Shown here piece after piece: positions 8,537-19,151 of a DNA stretch of 49,191 nucleotides (position 1 is its first letter; every line of letters starts with the position of its first letter). The DNA comes from Bradyrhizobium sp. (GTDB lineage Bacteria > Pseudomonadota > Alphaproteobacteria > Rhizobiales > Xanthobacteraceae). The stretch lies in assembly GCF_027307225.1 (NCBI RefSeq), contig NZ_DAHUXJ010000070.1, positions 1 through 49,191 of the forward strand. The letters run 5' to 3'. Below the pieces are notes generated by a model. It worked only from the letters and a program-made list of their open reading frames with translations. It was not told where the DNA came from and ran no database searches. The translations under genes were made by a program, and so were the position numbers.

Positions 8537-8899
8537 ATGAAACGTTTCGACGCGCTCGTGATGTTCGTCAGCCTCTGGCTGCTCGCCTCCATGGTGGTCG
8601 ACGTTCTCACGCCGAAGCAGCTGACCGTCTATGCCATCGGAGCAGCACTGGCGCCTGCGACGGTGATATCGGCATTGCTCTACTGGTTGGGCGTGCCGCG
8701 GATCGATTTTGCGGTGTGCTTCTCGGTGCTCTGGATGGTGTCGGGGATGGTGCTCGAAATGATCTCGCCGGAGCCGCTATCGCTTTACATGATCGCCGCG
8801 GCGCTCGCGCCGGCGCTGGCCGTGGGGATCGTGATCAATTATCAGCGTTGGCGGCATTTTTCAGGGACGGTCGTGGCGGAGACAAAACGGGCCAATTGA
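8537..8899 (+). CDS. Four-TM membrane protein with an internal duplication
   Basis: 120 aa. Residues about 4-50 and about 56-102 are two copies of one unit: FDALVMFVSLWLLASMVVDV aligns with IDFAVCFSVLWMVSGMVLEM, then LTPKQLTVYAIGAALAP aligns with ISPEPLSLYMIAAALAP. Each unit has two hydrophobic helices joined by a Pro-containing turn, so the protein should have four membrane spans in two homologous pairs, like small dual-topology transporters. It is followed by a short charged tail. I know no named family for it. Another in-frame start lies nowhere nearby; ATG 8537 is preceded by TTGAGG. A single-gene unit between two terminators. Confidence 0.7.
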   Translation: MKRFDALVMFVSLWLLASMVVDVLTPKQLTVYAIGAALAPATVISALLYWLGVPRIDFAVCFSVLWMVSGMVLEMISPEPLSLYMIAAALAPALAVGIVINYQRWRHFSGTVVAETKRAN

Positions 8900-8927
8900 C
8901 AGGCCGCTGGTGCGCCCTCACCCGGCA

Positions 8928-8963
8928 TAAAAAAAGGAGCGCTTGAGGCGCCCCTTTTGTTTC
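8928..8963. terminator. Bidirectional terminator between the membrane gene and glnA
   Basis: AAAAAAA, then GGAGCGC / GGCGCCCC stem with a TTGA-type loop, then TTTTGTTT. It sits between convergent genes (8899 and 8980) and serves both. Confidence 0.8.
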
Positions 8964-8979
8964 GCAAAGTTCGTCCACT

Positions 8980-10389
8980 TTACTGTGAGTAATACATGTC
9001 GAACTCGACCGGGTGCGGCGTCATTTCGAAACGCTCCACTTCCTGCATCTTGAGATCGATGTAGGCATCGATGAAGTCGTCGTCGAACACGCCGCCGTTC
9101 TTGAGGAACGCGCGGTCCTTGTCGAGGTTTTCCAGCGCCTCGCGAAGCGAGCCGCACACCGTCGGGATCGCCTTCAGTTCTTCCTTCGGCAGATCGTAGA
9201 GGTCCTTGTCCATCGCCGGACCCGGATCGATCTTGTTCTTGATACCGTCGAGGCCCGCCATCAGCATCGCGGCGAAGCCGAGATAGGGATTGGCCATCGG
9301 GTCGGGGAAACGCACTTCGACGCGCTTGGCCTTCGGATTCGACGTGTAGGGGATGCGGCAGGACGCCGAGCGGTTGCGCGCGGAATAGGCGAGCAGCACG
9401 GGAGCCTCATAGCCCGGCACCAGGCGCTTGTAGGAGTTGGTGGAGGGGTTGGTGAAGGCGTTGATCGCCTTGGCGTGCTTGATGATGCCGCCGATGTAGT
9501 GGAGGCAGGTCTCGGACAGGTCGGCGTACTTGTTGCCGGCGAACACCGGCTTGCCGCCTTTCCAGATCGACTGGTGGCAGTGCATGCCCGAGCCGTTGTC
9601 GCCGAAGATAGGCTTCGGCATGAAGGTGGCGGTCTTGCCGTAGATGTGCGCGACCTGATGGATGCAGTACTTGTAGATCTGCATCTGGTCGGCCATCAGC
9701 GTCATGGTGTCGAACTTCATGCCGAGTTCGTGCTGAGCGGACGCCACCTCGTGGTGATGCTTCTCGACCTTGACGCCCATCTTGGCCATGGCGCCGAGCA
9801 TTTCGGAGCGCATGTCCTGCACCGAGTCCTGCGGCGGCACCGGGAAGTAGCCTGCCTTGGTGCGGATGCGGTGACCGAGGTTGCCGCCTTCATATTCGGT
9901 GTCGGAGTTGGTCGGAAACTCGGCGGAGTCGAGCTTGAAGCCGGTGTTGTAGGGGAGGGCCGAGAAGCGGACATCGTCGAACACGAAGAACTCGGCCTCG
10001 GGGCCGAAGAAGATGGTGTCGCCCACGCCCATCGACTTGACCATGGCCTCGGCCTTCTTGGCCATGCCGCGGGGGTCGCGGTTGTAGGGTTCGCCCGTGG
10101 TCGGTTCCAGCACGTCGCAGGTGATGACCATGGTGGTCTCGGCAAAGAATGGATCGATCGTGGCCGTAACCGGATCGGGCATCAGGCACATGTCGGACTC
10201 GTTGATCGCCTTCCATCCCGCGATCGACGAACCGTCGAACATCTGGCCCTCGGCGAAGGTTTCCTCTTCGATCATGGTGACATCGAAGGTAACGTGCTGC
10301 CACTTGCCGCGCGGGTCGGTAAAGCGCAGATCGACGTATTTGACGTCGTTGTCCTTGATCGACTTGAGGACGTCCTTGGCGGTCTTCAT
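8980..10389 (-). CDS. glnA: Glutamine synthetase, type I
   Basis: 469 aa, the usual GSI length. It condenses glutamate and ammonia with ATP to glutamine in the cytosol and forms a dodecamer. The protein shows [14 protein letters not shown] near the N-terminus, the [10 protein letters not shown] segment, the metal and glutamate-site region around the [16 protein letters not shown] motif, and Tyr398 in KDLYDLP, the conserved adenylylation site, so activity is likely controlled by GlnE. Start chosen at ATG 10389 with AAGGGGGAACC upstream; the longer open frame would add a non-conserved extension. It lies downstream of glnB on the same strand, 189 bp apart, the standard alphaproteobacterial arrangement, and is probably cotranscribed from the glnB promoter. 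Confidence 0.97.
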   Translation of the reverse strand: MKTAKDVLKSIKDNDVKYVDLRFTDPRGKWQHVTFDVTMIEEETFAEGQMFDGSSIAGWKAINESDMCLMPDPVTATIDPFFAETTMVITCDVLEPTTGEPYNRDPRGMAKKAEAMVKSMGVGDTIFFGPEAEFFVFDDVRFSALPYNTGFKLDSAEFPTNSDTEYEGGNLGHRIRTKAGYFPVPPQDSVQDMRSEMLGAMAKMGVKVEKHHHEVASAQHELGMKFDTMTLMADQMQIYKYCIHQVAHIYGKTATFMPKPIFGDNGSGMHCHQSIWKGGKPVFAGNKYADLSETCLHYIGGIIKHAKAINAFTNPSTNSYKRLVPGYEAPVLLAYSARNRSASCRIPYTSNPKAKRVEVRFPDPMANPYLGFAAMLMAGLDGIKNKIDPGPAMDKDLYDLPKEELKAIPTVCGSLREALENLDKDRAFLKNGGVFDDDFIDAYIDLKMQEVERFEMTPHPVEFDMYYSQ

Positions 10390-10578
10390 GGTTCCCCCTT
10401 GAGGTTGTTTTGGGAATGGCTGTCGTGATGGGCTGTCTTGGGCTGGGCCGCGGGCGGCGGCAATTGGATAGTCGTCAATACAATTGGGGGATGGCCAAGA
10501 CAATATCCGAGTAACGCAACAACCTCCTCTCCGGGCGGATTTGATCCGCCGGCAGTAAATCGGCGCGTTAACCGCGCT

Positions 10579-10944
<366 letters not shown>

Positions 10945-11056
10945 TCAAAGACGTTGAGGTAATTGTCGCGGATAGCGCGAATGATGCGGATCCGGTAGCG
11001 GCGCGCAGGCTCGATATTTGCCTGCCAGGTCACAGACCCGAAACTGGCTTCCTCGG

Positions 11057-11074
11057 AAGCAGGGTCTATGCCAA
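11057..11074 (-). promoter_or_regulatory. Sigma-54 promoter of glnB-glnA
   Basis: On the minus strand the sequence is TTGGCATAGACCCTGCTT: a -24 element TTGGCA and a -12 element TGCTT, with exactly 10 nt between the invariant GG and GC. This matches the RpoN consensus and strongly resembles enterobacterial glnA promoters. Transcription should start near 11045, leaving a leader of about 130 nt before glnB. It supports NtrC control of the pair. Confidence 0.75.
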
Positions 11075-11144
11075 GCCGTTAAGATGTTATATTCTTGAAT
11101 TGTATCAGCCTCTTAGATGGTCCCGAAGGCTCCTTGATAGGAAT

Positions 11145-11160
11145 CGACCAATCATAGTGC
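11145..11160 (-). promoter_or_regulatory. Possible NtrC enhancer site
   Basis: Minus strand GCACTATGATTGGTCG resembles a degenerate GCAC-N7-GTGC site with one good half. It lies about 100 bp upstream of the predicted sigma-54 start, a usual place for enhancers. Match quality is modest. Confidence 0.3.
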
Positions 11161-11271
11161 AGCACTGAAATTAGGCAAATAGATCAAATTGTGTGCGCCC
11201 CTCCGGGCCAAGCTTTCGGCTAAGCCGCCAAAATTGCCTTCGGAACAGGCGTTTCGATCAGAGGATTGGCG

Positions 11272-12771
11272 ATGGAAGTTCTCACGACGGCCGAGATGGC
11301 GCGGGTCGACCGGCTCGCGATCGCCGCGGGGACGCCCGGCTTCGCCTTGATGCTGAGCGCGGGGCAGGCGGTTGCCGCCGCCGCCATGGACCTCGTCGAG
11401 GAAGGGCCGATCCTGGTGATCGCCGGTCCCGGCAACAATGGCGGCGACGGCTTTGTGGCCGCCGCTGAACTCGCAGCGCGCGGCCGGGAGGTCTCCGTCA
11501 TCCTGCTCTGCGAGCGCGAGAACTTGCAGGGCGATGCGGCTTCGGCCGCGCGCGGCTGGAAATATCCGGTGCTGCCGTTCAACCCGCAGGCGATCGGCAA
11601 GCCGGCTTTGATCATTGATGCGCTGTTCGGCGCCGGGCTCGATCGCCCGGTCAAGGGCGAGCCGTTCGACGTGATCGAGGCGATCAATACCAATGGCGCG
11701 CCGGTTCTGGCCGTCGATCTGCCAAGCGGCATCAACGGCACGTCGGGCGCGATCATGGGCACGGCCGTGCGTGCCTTTGAGACGGTCACGTTCTTTCGCC
11801 GCAAGCCTGCGCACCTGCTTTTGCCGGGCCGCGTTCATTGCGGCCGCGTCCGCGTCGCCGACATCGGCATCGATGCGAACGTGCTTGCGGAAATCGCGCC
11901 CAGGACCTTCGAGAATGTCCCGTCATCATGGGCGCGCTCGTTTCCGGTCCCGACCATCGACGGGCACAAATACGACCGCGGCCATGTCGTCGCCGTCTCC
12001 GGCGGCGTTGCCGCAACCGGCGCGGCGCGACTTTCCGCGCGCGGCGCCTTGCGGGTGGGGGCAGGTCTCGTCACGCTGGCCTCGCCGCGCGACGCGCTTG
12101 CCGTCAACGCCGCGGCGCTGACTGCGGTGATGGTTCGCCCGATCGATACGGTGACCGAATTCGGCGAGCTCTTGAGCGACAAGCGCCTCAATGCCTATGT
12201 CATCGGGCCCGGCGCAGGCATTGGCGAGCGGTCGCAGGATTTCGTGCTCGCGGCACTGACAGCGAAGCGTGCGGTGGTGCTCGATGCCGACGCGCTGACG
12301 AGCTTTGCCGACGCGCCTGAACGCCTGTTCGAAGCGATCCGGCAGTCTGCCGATCCGCAAGTGGTCCTGACCCCGCATGAGGGCGAGTTCCCGCGGCTGT
12401 TCAGCGACATCAGCAACAAGCATCCCGGTCGCTCCAAGCTCGAGCGGGTGAGGGCTGCGGCCGAGCGCGCCGGCTCGGTCGTGCTGCTGAAAGGACCGGA
12501 CACGACGGTCGCATCTCCCGATGGCCGCGCGACGATCGCGGCCAATGCGCGGCCCTGGCTTGCGACTGCCGGCGCCGGCGATGTGCTGTCCGGCATGATC
12601 GCGGGATTAATGGCGCAGGGGGTGCCGGCGTTCGAGGCCGCTTCGATCGGGGTCTGGATGCACGGCGAGGCAGCGCGAGAGGCGGGACCGGGACTGATCG
12701 CGGAAGATCTGCCTGAAACGCTGCCGGCGGTGACGCGTCGTCTCTATGACGAATTCGGCATCGAATATTAG
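11272..12771 (+). CDS. nnr: Bifunctional NAD(P)H-hydrate repair enzyme (epimerase + dehydratase)
   Basis: 499 aa fusion. The N-terminal YjeF-type domain (1 to about 210) has AGPGNNGGDGF (51-61) and epimerises damaged R-NAD(P)HX to the S form. The C-terminal ribokinase-like domain (about 225-490) contains GPGAGIG, LDADALTS, LTPHEGEFPRLF and GAGD (434-437), the ADP/ATP-dependent S-NAD(P)HX dehydratase signature. Together they restore NAD(P)H from hydrated forms. Start chosen at ATG 11272 (MEVLTTAEMAR); a TTG two codons earlier is possible but AGAGG spacing favours the ATG. Monocistronic, divergent from glnB. Its stop codon touches a palindromic repeat. Confidence 0.93.
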   Translation: MEVLTTAEMARVDRLAIAAGTPGFALMLSAGQAVAAAAMDLVEEGPILVIAGPGNNGGDGFVAAAELAARGREVSVILLCERENLQGDAASAARGWKYPVLPFNPQAIGKPALIIDALFGAGLDRPVKGEPFDVIEAINTNGAPVLAVDLPSGINGTSGAIMGTAVRAFETVTFFRRKPAHLLLPGRVHCGRVRVADIGIDANVLAEIAPRTFENVPSSWARSFPVPTIDGHKYDRGHVVAVSGGVAATGAARLSARGALRVGAGLVTLASPRDALAVNAAALTAVMVRPIDTVTEFGELLSDKRLNAYVIGPGAGIGERSQDFVLAALTAKRAVVLDADALTSFADAPERLFEAIRQSADPQVVLTPHEGEFPRLFSDISNKHPGRSKLERVRAAAERAGSVVLLKGPDTTVASPDGRATIAANARPWLATAGAGDVLSGMIAGLMAQGVPAFEAASIGVWMHGEAAREAGPGLIAEDLPETLPAVTRRLYDEFGIEY

Positions 12772-12846
12772 CGCATGATCCGCAGAAGTGTGCAGCGGTT
12801 TTCCCTCGCGACAAACGCGGAACGCGTTTGCGCGGAGATCATGCGC
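12771..12846. repeat. Dispersed GCGCATGATC palindrome
   Basis: Terminal inverted repeat GCGCATGATC / GATCATGCGC with an internal hairpin CAAACGCG / CGCGTTTG. Elements that begin GCGCATGATCCG and end GATCATGCGC are, from memory, abundant in Bradyrhizobium and other Rhizobiales intergenic regions. It lies between the convergent nnr and oxidase-like genes and overlaps the last base of the nnr stop. Confidence 0.75.
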
Positions 12847-12865
12847 CAATGAAATGATAAGGCGC

Positions 12866-14176
12866 CTACTCGACACTGAACCAGCGCAGGAGTTTCGGCG
12901 CACTCCAGTTCGTCTCGGCTGCTTCGATCAGCCAATGCCCGGCATATTCCGCCGCGAAAGCGATGCGTTGGGTTTGCCCGGCATCGATTGCGATCGTGTC
13001 GAGCCAGAACGGCTTCCAACCATCGTCGAGCCGATCGAGCAGCCGAAAGTGATGTCCGTGCAGATGAAAGACGGATGTGACTTGCGCGCGATTGGTAAGC
13101 GATAGCACGACAACGCGGCTGGCCTTGGCGCGAAACACAGGCTGCGCGGTGGCCGCAAACGCTGCCGGCCGAATCCAATCTTTCTGGTCGCCACCGAAGG
13201 GAAGATCGATCCGCAGCGCGTTCTTGAGGTCGAGATGCGCGGGCAAACCGTTCGAGGGTAGCGCAGACGCAGCTGGCAGGGTTTGAGAACGGACTGGTGC
13301 TTCATCTGACAGGATCAGGCGGCCGATCGGGTGAGCCGCCTCGCCATCATGCATCAGGATCGGCGTGTTGCCGACGCCGGGTGTTGCGTCGATAAAGACG
13401 TCAGCCCGACCGCCCGGCGCCAGCGCAAAGGCGCCATTGCGCGCCAGAAATGGCTCGGCCGGCTGGCCATCCAGCGCCATCATCGTGATGTCGTGGTGCT
13501 CGATTTTCAGTGCGATCACCTGGCGCGGGAGGGCATTGATGAAGCGCATCCTGACGCGCTCGCCTCCGCGAAGGCTGATTTCCCGCGAGAGTTGTCCGTT
13601 CACGGTGTAGATGGCTTCGGTGCCCGTGGCGTCGGCGCCTGGCGCGATCGCTGCGCCATCCGGCCTCACGCGCCAGCCCTCAATCAAGAACACTTCGTCG
13701 CGATCGATCTGGATTGGTTCGCTTTCGCGCACGATCAACGGCAACGCCCGAAAAGGCCGCGATGCGCCGTCGCCGAGCAGGGCAGCATCGCAAAGGAATG
13801 TCCCGGCGTGCCGGAGCGGCAGCCGGAACGTCTCGCTCGCAGATGGCGCGAGCGGAGCACGCCCGAGCAGTGGCTCGATCGTGGCTGCGCCGTCGACGCC
13901 ACGCCAGTTGAGCGCGACAGGCGCGGTGAGGTCGTTGGCCAGTGTGACGGTGGCGCGTTCGCCGCGCTTGAACCGAGGCGGCTGATCGCCGAGCGACCAC
14001 ACGTCTGTGGCCGGTGCCTTGTCGCGCAACCCGAGCGCATCTGCCTTGCATCGAAGTGCGAGTGGCGATGCCGCCTCCGCTCGGACGGCGCGATTTGACG
14101 CGGGCAGGGCCGCGAGGCCAGCCATTACCGCGCGCCGGTTCGGCCGGCGGATGTGATCTGAATCGTGATCGGACAT
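12866..14176 (-). CDS. Multicopper-oxidase-like protein lacking copper ligands
   Basis: 436 aa, Tat-exported: RRPNRRAVMAGLAALPAS (10-27). It has the three-cupredoxin layout, but the copper motifs are mostly gone. The first motif HWHG is NWRG (90-93), the second (HxGTxWYHSH) is HAGTFLCDAA (123-132), and the last (HCHxxxHxxxxM) is GHWLIEAAETNW (413-424), with no Cys. Only the third motif, FHLHGHHF (370-377), keeps histidines. It therefore cannot build the normal trinuclear centre or T1 site. It resembles FtsP/SufI-like copper-free members, which are structural division proteins. A residual mononuclear metal site is possible. ATG 14176; no operon partner. Confidence 0.8.
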   Translation of the reverse strand: MSDHDSDHIRRPNRRAVMAGLAALPASNRAVRAEAASPLALRCKADALGLRDKAPATDVWSLGDQPPRFKRGERATVTLANDLTAPVALNWRGVDGAATIEPLLGRAPLAPSASETFRLPLRHAGTFLCDAALLGDGASRPFRALPLIVRESEPIQIDRDEVFLIEGWRVRPDGAAIAPGADATGTEAIYTVNGQLSREISLRGGERVRMRFINALPRQVIALKIEHHDITMMALDGQPAEPFLARNGAFALAPGGRADVFIDATPGVGNTPILMHDGEAAHPIGRLILSDEAPVRSQTLPAASALPSNGLPAHLDLKNALRIDLPFGGDQKDWIRPAAFAATAQPVFRAKASRVVVLSLTNRAQVTSVFHLHGHHFRLLDRLDDGWKPFWLDTIAIDAGQTQRIAFAAEYAGHWLIEAAETNWSAPKLLRWFSVE

Positions 14177-14306
14177 AGTCGTTGATGCGGATCACTTTCC
14201 GCGTGATATGGCAAGCGACTGTGCAAATCGAAGAATTGCTGCGAAGCGGCGGCGCATGTTATAAATCGCAGCCCGCGGCATCGCGGCCGGACATGGTGCT
14301 CTTCTT

Positions 14307-14391
<85 letters not shown>

Positions 14392-14707
14392 ACGCTTCCG
14401 ACATATGGGGATGCGTCTCGCCGTGCCGACGCCTCAGGAGTCCCGTCCGATTTGACTGGTTTTCGGGCGCAATCCCGTTCGGGAACAGTTGATCTCGTTC
14501 CCTCATTGGGTTACGAGCGTCAGCCTGTTGCCTATGGCCGCCGGTTACACGGCGCTCTTGAGACCCCGATTGCTGGGTCACCGGAATAAGGCAAGAATTT
14601 CAAAGGGTTTTGGAGACTGCCGAAACCAGCAGCGCAAGGCGCGATGTCGTGCGCCATCAACAACAAGCCGTCCGGTTGGTGCCGGACTAATCGAGAAGAT
14701 TGAAGCC
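14392..14707. other. Intergenic leader between tRNA-Leu and tig
   Basis: 316 bp without a gene that I can support. It contains a short hairpin CCCGTTCGGG and should hold the tig promoter. No consensus -35/-10 pair is convincing. Confidence 0.4.
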
Positions 14708-16069
14708 ATGCAGGTAAAAGAAACGGTTGCCGAGGGATTGAAGCACGAGTTTCAGGTCAGCATTCCCTCCGCTGATCTCGACGCCAAGGCCGATGCGCGC
14801 CTGGTCGAGATGAAGGACAAGGTCCGCCTCAACGGCTTCCGCCCGGGCAAGGTGCCGGTCACCCATCTGAAGAAGGTCTATGGCCGCTCGGTGATGGCTG
14901 AGGCGATCGACCAGACCATCCGCGACACCAACTCCAAGCTCTTCACCGAGCGCGGCTTCCGCCTCGCGACGGAGCCCAAGATCACCATGCCGACCGAAAA
15001 GAAGGAAGTCGAAGAGCTTCTCGCCGGCAAGTCGGATCTCACCTACACCGTGGCGATCGAAGTGGTGCCAACGATCGCGCTCGCGGATTTCAAGACCTTC
15101 AAGGTCGAGAAGCCGGTCGCTGACGTCACCGACGCCGAGGTCGACGATGCGGTCAAGCGCATCGCCGAACAGAATCGCAGCTTCGCCGAGACGGGCGAGG
15201 GCGCCAAGGCCGCCAACGGCGATCGCATCACCGTCTCGTTCAAGGGCATGATCGACGGCACGGCATTCGAGGGTGGATCCGGGGAAAATATACTGGTGAC
15301 CATCGGCTCGAACACTTTCATCCCGGGCTTCGAGGATCAGCTGACCGGCATCGCGAGCGGCGAGACCCGAACGCTGAAGGTCACGTTCCCCGAGAACTAC
15401 GGCAACAAGGAACTGGCGGGCAAGGCGGCCGAATTCGAGACCACCGCTTCCAAGATCGAGGCGCCGCAGGAACTCGCCATCGATGACGAGTTCGCCAAGA
15501 CGCTGGGTCTGGAATCCCTCGACAAGTTGAAGCAGGCGGCGCGCGAGCGGATCGCTGCGGAGTTTGCCGGGACGACGCGTCAGCGCGTCAAGCGCGTCCT
15601 GCTCGATCGCCTTGACGAGGCCCATCGCTTCGAGGCGCCGCCGACGCTGGTCGACGAAGAGTTCAATCTGATGTGGGACTCGGTCAGGTCGGAAATGGAG
15701 TCCGCCGGCAAAACCTTCGCCGATGAAAACACCACGGAGGAAGCGGCTAAAGAGGAATACCGCAAGATCGCCGACCGCCGTGTCCGGCTCGGCCTTGTGC
15801 TCTCCGAAATCGGCGAGAAGAACAAGATCACGGTCACCGACGACGAAGTCGGCCGTGCGGTGATCGAGCGCGCCCGCCAGATGCCGGGCCGCGAAAAGGA
15901 AGTCTGGGACTTTTATCGCAATAACGCCAATGCGCTGGCCCAGCTTCGTGCACCCATCTATGAAGACAAGGTCGTCGACTTCATTCTTGAGCTCGCCACC
16001 GTGACCGAAAAGAAGGTTTCGCGTGAAGATCTCTACAAGGAGGATGAAGCGGAGAAGAGCGCGGCGTAA
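14708..16069 (+). CDS. tig: Trigger factor
   Basis: 453 aa. Ribosome-associated chaperone with peptidyl-prolyl isomerase activity. The N-terminal ribosome-binding domain contains the signature GFRPGKVP (51-58), followed by the FKBP-type PPIase domain (about 165-245, with [19 protein letters not shown]) and the helical C-terminal chaperone domain. Start at ATG 14708 ([11 protein letters not shown]); the frame is open far upstream but the conserved protein begins here. First gene of the tig-clpP-clpX-lon block. Confidence 0.97.
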   Translation: MQVKETVAEGLKHEFQVSIPSADLDAKADARLVEMKDKVRLNGFRPGKVPVTHLKKVYGRSVMAEAIDQTIRDTNSKLFTERGFRLATEPKITMPTEKKEVEELLAGKSDLTYTVAIEVVPTIALADFKTFKVEKPVADVTDAEVDDAVKRIAEQNRSFAETGEGAKAANGDRITVSFKGMIDGTAFEGGSGENILVTIGSNTFIPGFEDQLTGIASGETRTLKVTFPENYGNKELAGKAAEFETTASKIEAPQELAIDDEFAKTLGLESLDKLKQAARERIAAEFAGTTRQRVKRVLLDRLDEAHRFEAPPTLVDEEFNLMWDSVRSEMESAGKTFADENTTEEAAKEEYRKIADRRVRLGLVLSEIGEKNKITVTDDEVGRAVIERARQMPGREKEVWDFYRNNANALAQLRAPIYEDKVVDFILELATVTEKKVSREDLYKEDEAEKSAA

Positions 16070-16106
16070 GCGCCTGTAAGTCCAGCGTTAAGGTTGAAGC
16101 GCAAAG

Positions 16107-16130
16107 GGGCGGCGCGGGCGCCGCCCTTGG
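16107..16130 (+). terminator. Hairpin after tig
   Basis: GGGCGGCG / CGCCGCCC perfect 8-bp stem with a 4-nt loop, 37 bp after the stop, followed only by TTGG. A strong hairpin but a weak terminator by T-run. Confidence 0.5.
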
Positions 16131-16214
16131 CTAGGCGTGGCTGTCAGAATCAGCTTCAACTGCCTGGTACCTTCCGTTCTGGCCCGGCCGTGTGGCCGGG
16201 GCTAGAAAGCTGGT

Positions 16215-16242
16215 CTTGTGACCGGAAAAGCCAAGACTATCT
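16215..16242 (+). promoter_or_regulatory. Candidate heat-shock (RpoH) promoter of clpP
   Basis: CTTGTG and CTATCT separated by 16 nt (CTTG-N18-CTATCT). This fits the alphaproteobacterial RpoH pattern of CTTG, about 18 nt, then CYTAT-like. It lies 115 bp before clpP. Based on the sequence pattern only. Confidence 0.4.
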
Positions 16243-16356
16243 GTGAGCCTGTCTTTTCAAGTTCTGCATCACGGAACGTCAGCTTTGCCGGTCTCGGTTC
16301 CAGTTTCTAAATCGTCCGCCGCTGGATGTTTGTTCCTGCCAACCCTTGGGTGACTA

Positions 16357-16995
16357 ATGCGCGATCCCGTTGAAACCTACATGAACCTCGTGCCAATGGT
16401 GGTCGAGCAGACCAACCGTGGCGAACGGGCCTACGACATCTTCTCGCGCCTGCTCAAGGAGCGGATCATCTTCGTCACCGGGCCGGTCGAAGACGGCATG
16501 TCGACGCTGGTCGTGGCGCAGCTTCTGTTTCTCGAGGCGGAGAATCCGAAGAAGGAAATCTCGATGTACATCAACTCGCCCGGCGGCGTGGTGACGTCGG
16601 GTCTTGCGATCTACGACACCATGCAATTCGTCCGCCCGCCGGTGTCAACGCTGTGCACGGGGCAGGCGGCCTCGATGGGCTCGCTGTTGCTCGCCGCCGG
16701 CGAAAAGGACATGCGCTTCTCGCTGCCGAATTCACGCATCATGGTGCACCAGCCCTCCGGCGGCTTCCAGGGCCAGGCTACCGACATCATGCTGCACGCG
16801 CAGGAAATCCTGAACCTGAAGAAGCGGCTCAACGAGATCTATGTCAAGCACACCGGGCAGACCTACAAGGCCATCGAGGACGCGCTGGAACGCGACAAGT
16901 TCCTTACCGCGGCCGACGCTCAGGCTTTCGGTCTCGTGGACAAGGTGATCGACAAGCGGCCGGAAGATCCTGCGGCGATCGCAAAGGCGAGCTGA
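16357..16995 (+). CDS. clpP: ATP-dependent Clp protease proteolytic subunit
   Basis: 212 aa serine protease that forms two heptameric rings and degrades substrates unfolded by ClpX or ClpA. The catalytic triad is visible: Ser106 in GQAASMGS, His131 in MVHQPSGG and Asp180 in LERDKF. Start at ATG 16357 ([18 protein letters not shown]), typical of alphaproteobacterial ClpP. It lies 287 bp after tig and 553 bp before clpX, so separate promoters are likely. A possible heat-shock promoter is at 16215. Confidence 0.97.
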   Translation: MRDPVETYMNLVPMVVEQTNRGERAYDIFSRLLKERIIFVTGPVEDGMSTLVVAQLLFLEAENPKKEISMYINSPGGVVTSGLAIYDTMQFVRPPVSTLCTGQAASMGSLLLAAGEKDMRFSLPNSRIMVHQPSGGFQGQATDIMLHAQEILNLKKRLNEIYVKHTGQTYKAIEDALERDKFLTAADAQAFGLVDKVIDKRPEDPAAIAKAS

Positions 16996-17548
16996 CGAAC
17001 TTCGGAAAGATACGGACATTCGCAAAAAAAAATGGCGGTAGGGCCGTCCTCCCAGTTGTCTCGTTTATGAGCAGGCTTAGCGCTGCCGCGCAGGAACTTG
17101 AAGCCGGGCGGCACTAACAGCGGCCGGCCGAGTTGGCTAAAACTGGCGTTAACGGTTGCTTGCCGGCCAAAATGGCGCCGAAAGCGCCCCTTTCCGCCCT
17201 ATCCAGCCGAAAGTTCCGCTTTCGCCCCGGTTTGGCGTGGCAATCGCGCAACGCCTGGCTGATTTCGACCGGTAATTGACGTATGGCGGCGCAAATCACG
17301 GTATTGTCACGGATAGCGCGTCCCGGCCAATTAGCGAATTCTTGATAGTCGGGTGCGAGCATGGTTGGCTAGATCGCTTAGGGTATGCTTGCATCGGATA
17401 CGAATTGGCTGCGATTCTCGCGGCTCCATAAGATAAAAGGTCTTTTCTGGTGCCGATTTTGCTCTATCTACAACGACTTGAACAAAGATCGGGGCCGGCG
17501 ACTGGATCAGAGCAAGCGTGCTTGATCGAACTGCGGACGGAGAGATGA
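16996..17548. other. Long clpP-clpX intergenic region
   Basis: 553 bp with no gene I can support. A 15-nt piece at 16995-17009 (ACGAACTTCGGAAAG), starting on the last base of the clpP stop, equals part of the class C hairpin arm at 2372-2447. An A-run at 17024-17032 follows. The region must carry the clpX promoter, but I find no convincing consensus. A minus-strand frame at 17114-17362 has no recognisable content. Confidence 0.4.
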
Positions 17549-18819
<1,271 letters not shown>

Positions 18820-18823
<4 letters not shown>

Positions 18824-18879
18824 TGCGGCGAATTTGAAGTTCGCCATAGGAACTCCAAATTCGAATTGGCGTATTTTTG
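18820..18879 (+). terminator. Hairpin at the clpX stop, CTAG-family arm and probable terminator
   Basis: CTAG (18820-18823, containing the clpX stop) is followed by CGAATTTGAAGTTC (18829-18842), which pairs with GAACTCCAAATTCG (18850-18863) with one mismatch. A TATTTTT run follows at 18872-18878. The arm matches the CTAG-hairpin pattern (GAATTTGAAGTTCGC), but no right-hand CTAG remains. Confidence 0.6.
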
Positions 18880-18962
18880 CTGCGGCTGCCGAGGCTCTCG
18901 GCGGCCGTCTCGGCCTAGCATGCAAGCTGTATTTCGCCCTGTCCCACAGGCATTTTCAGCGA

Positions 18963-18996
18963 CTTGACACCCCCACCGCCGATAGCCACCTAATGT
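18963..18996 (+). promoter_or_regulatory. Possible lon promoter
   Basis: CTTGAC at 18963 is a good -35 for either housekeeping or RpoH holoenzyme. The -10 is unclear (CCACCTAATGT about 17-22 nt downstream). Low confidence. The whole clpX-lon gap (18824-19151, 328 bp) holds no gene. Confidence 0.28.
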
Positions 18997-19151
18997 CATT
19001 GGCGGCGTGATATCTGCTGAAAGATTCGCGCTGGCAAAAGCCGGAAAACGCGGCCTGATGGGGCCTTAGTTTTCTGGTGTATTCGGCACCTTGTGGCCGT
19101 TGCGCATGATGCGGATGGCGTTGCAAGGGGGCACAACAAAAGGAAAAGGCC

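Noticed and set aside
9013..10428. 471-codon frame on the plus strand over glnA
   Set aside because: Shadow of glutamine synthetase; composition dominated by His, Val and Gly repeats.
10390..10578. Separate sigma-54 promoter directly before glnA
   Set aside because: TTGGCCATCCCCCAATTG has a GG at the right form but no GC at the required 10-nt spacing.
17114..17362. 82-aa minus-strand frame in the clpP-clpX gap
   Set aside because: No ribosome site, no recognisable content, and codon pattern unlike the flanking genes. Treated as non-coding.
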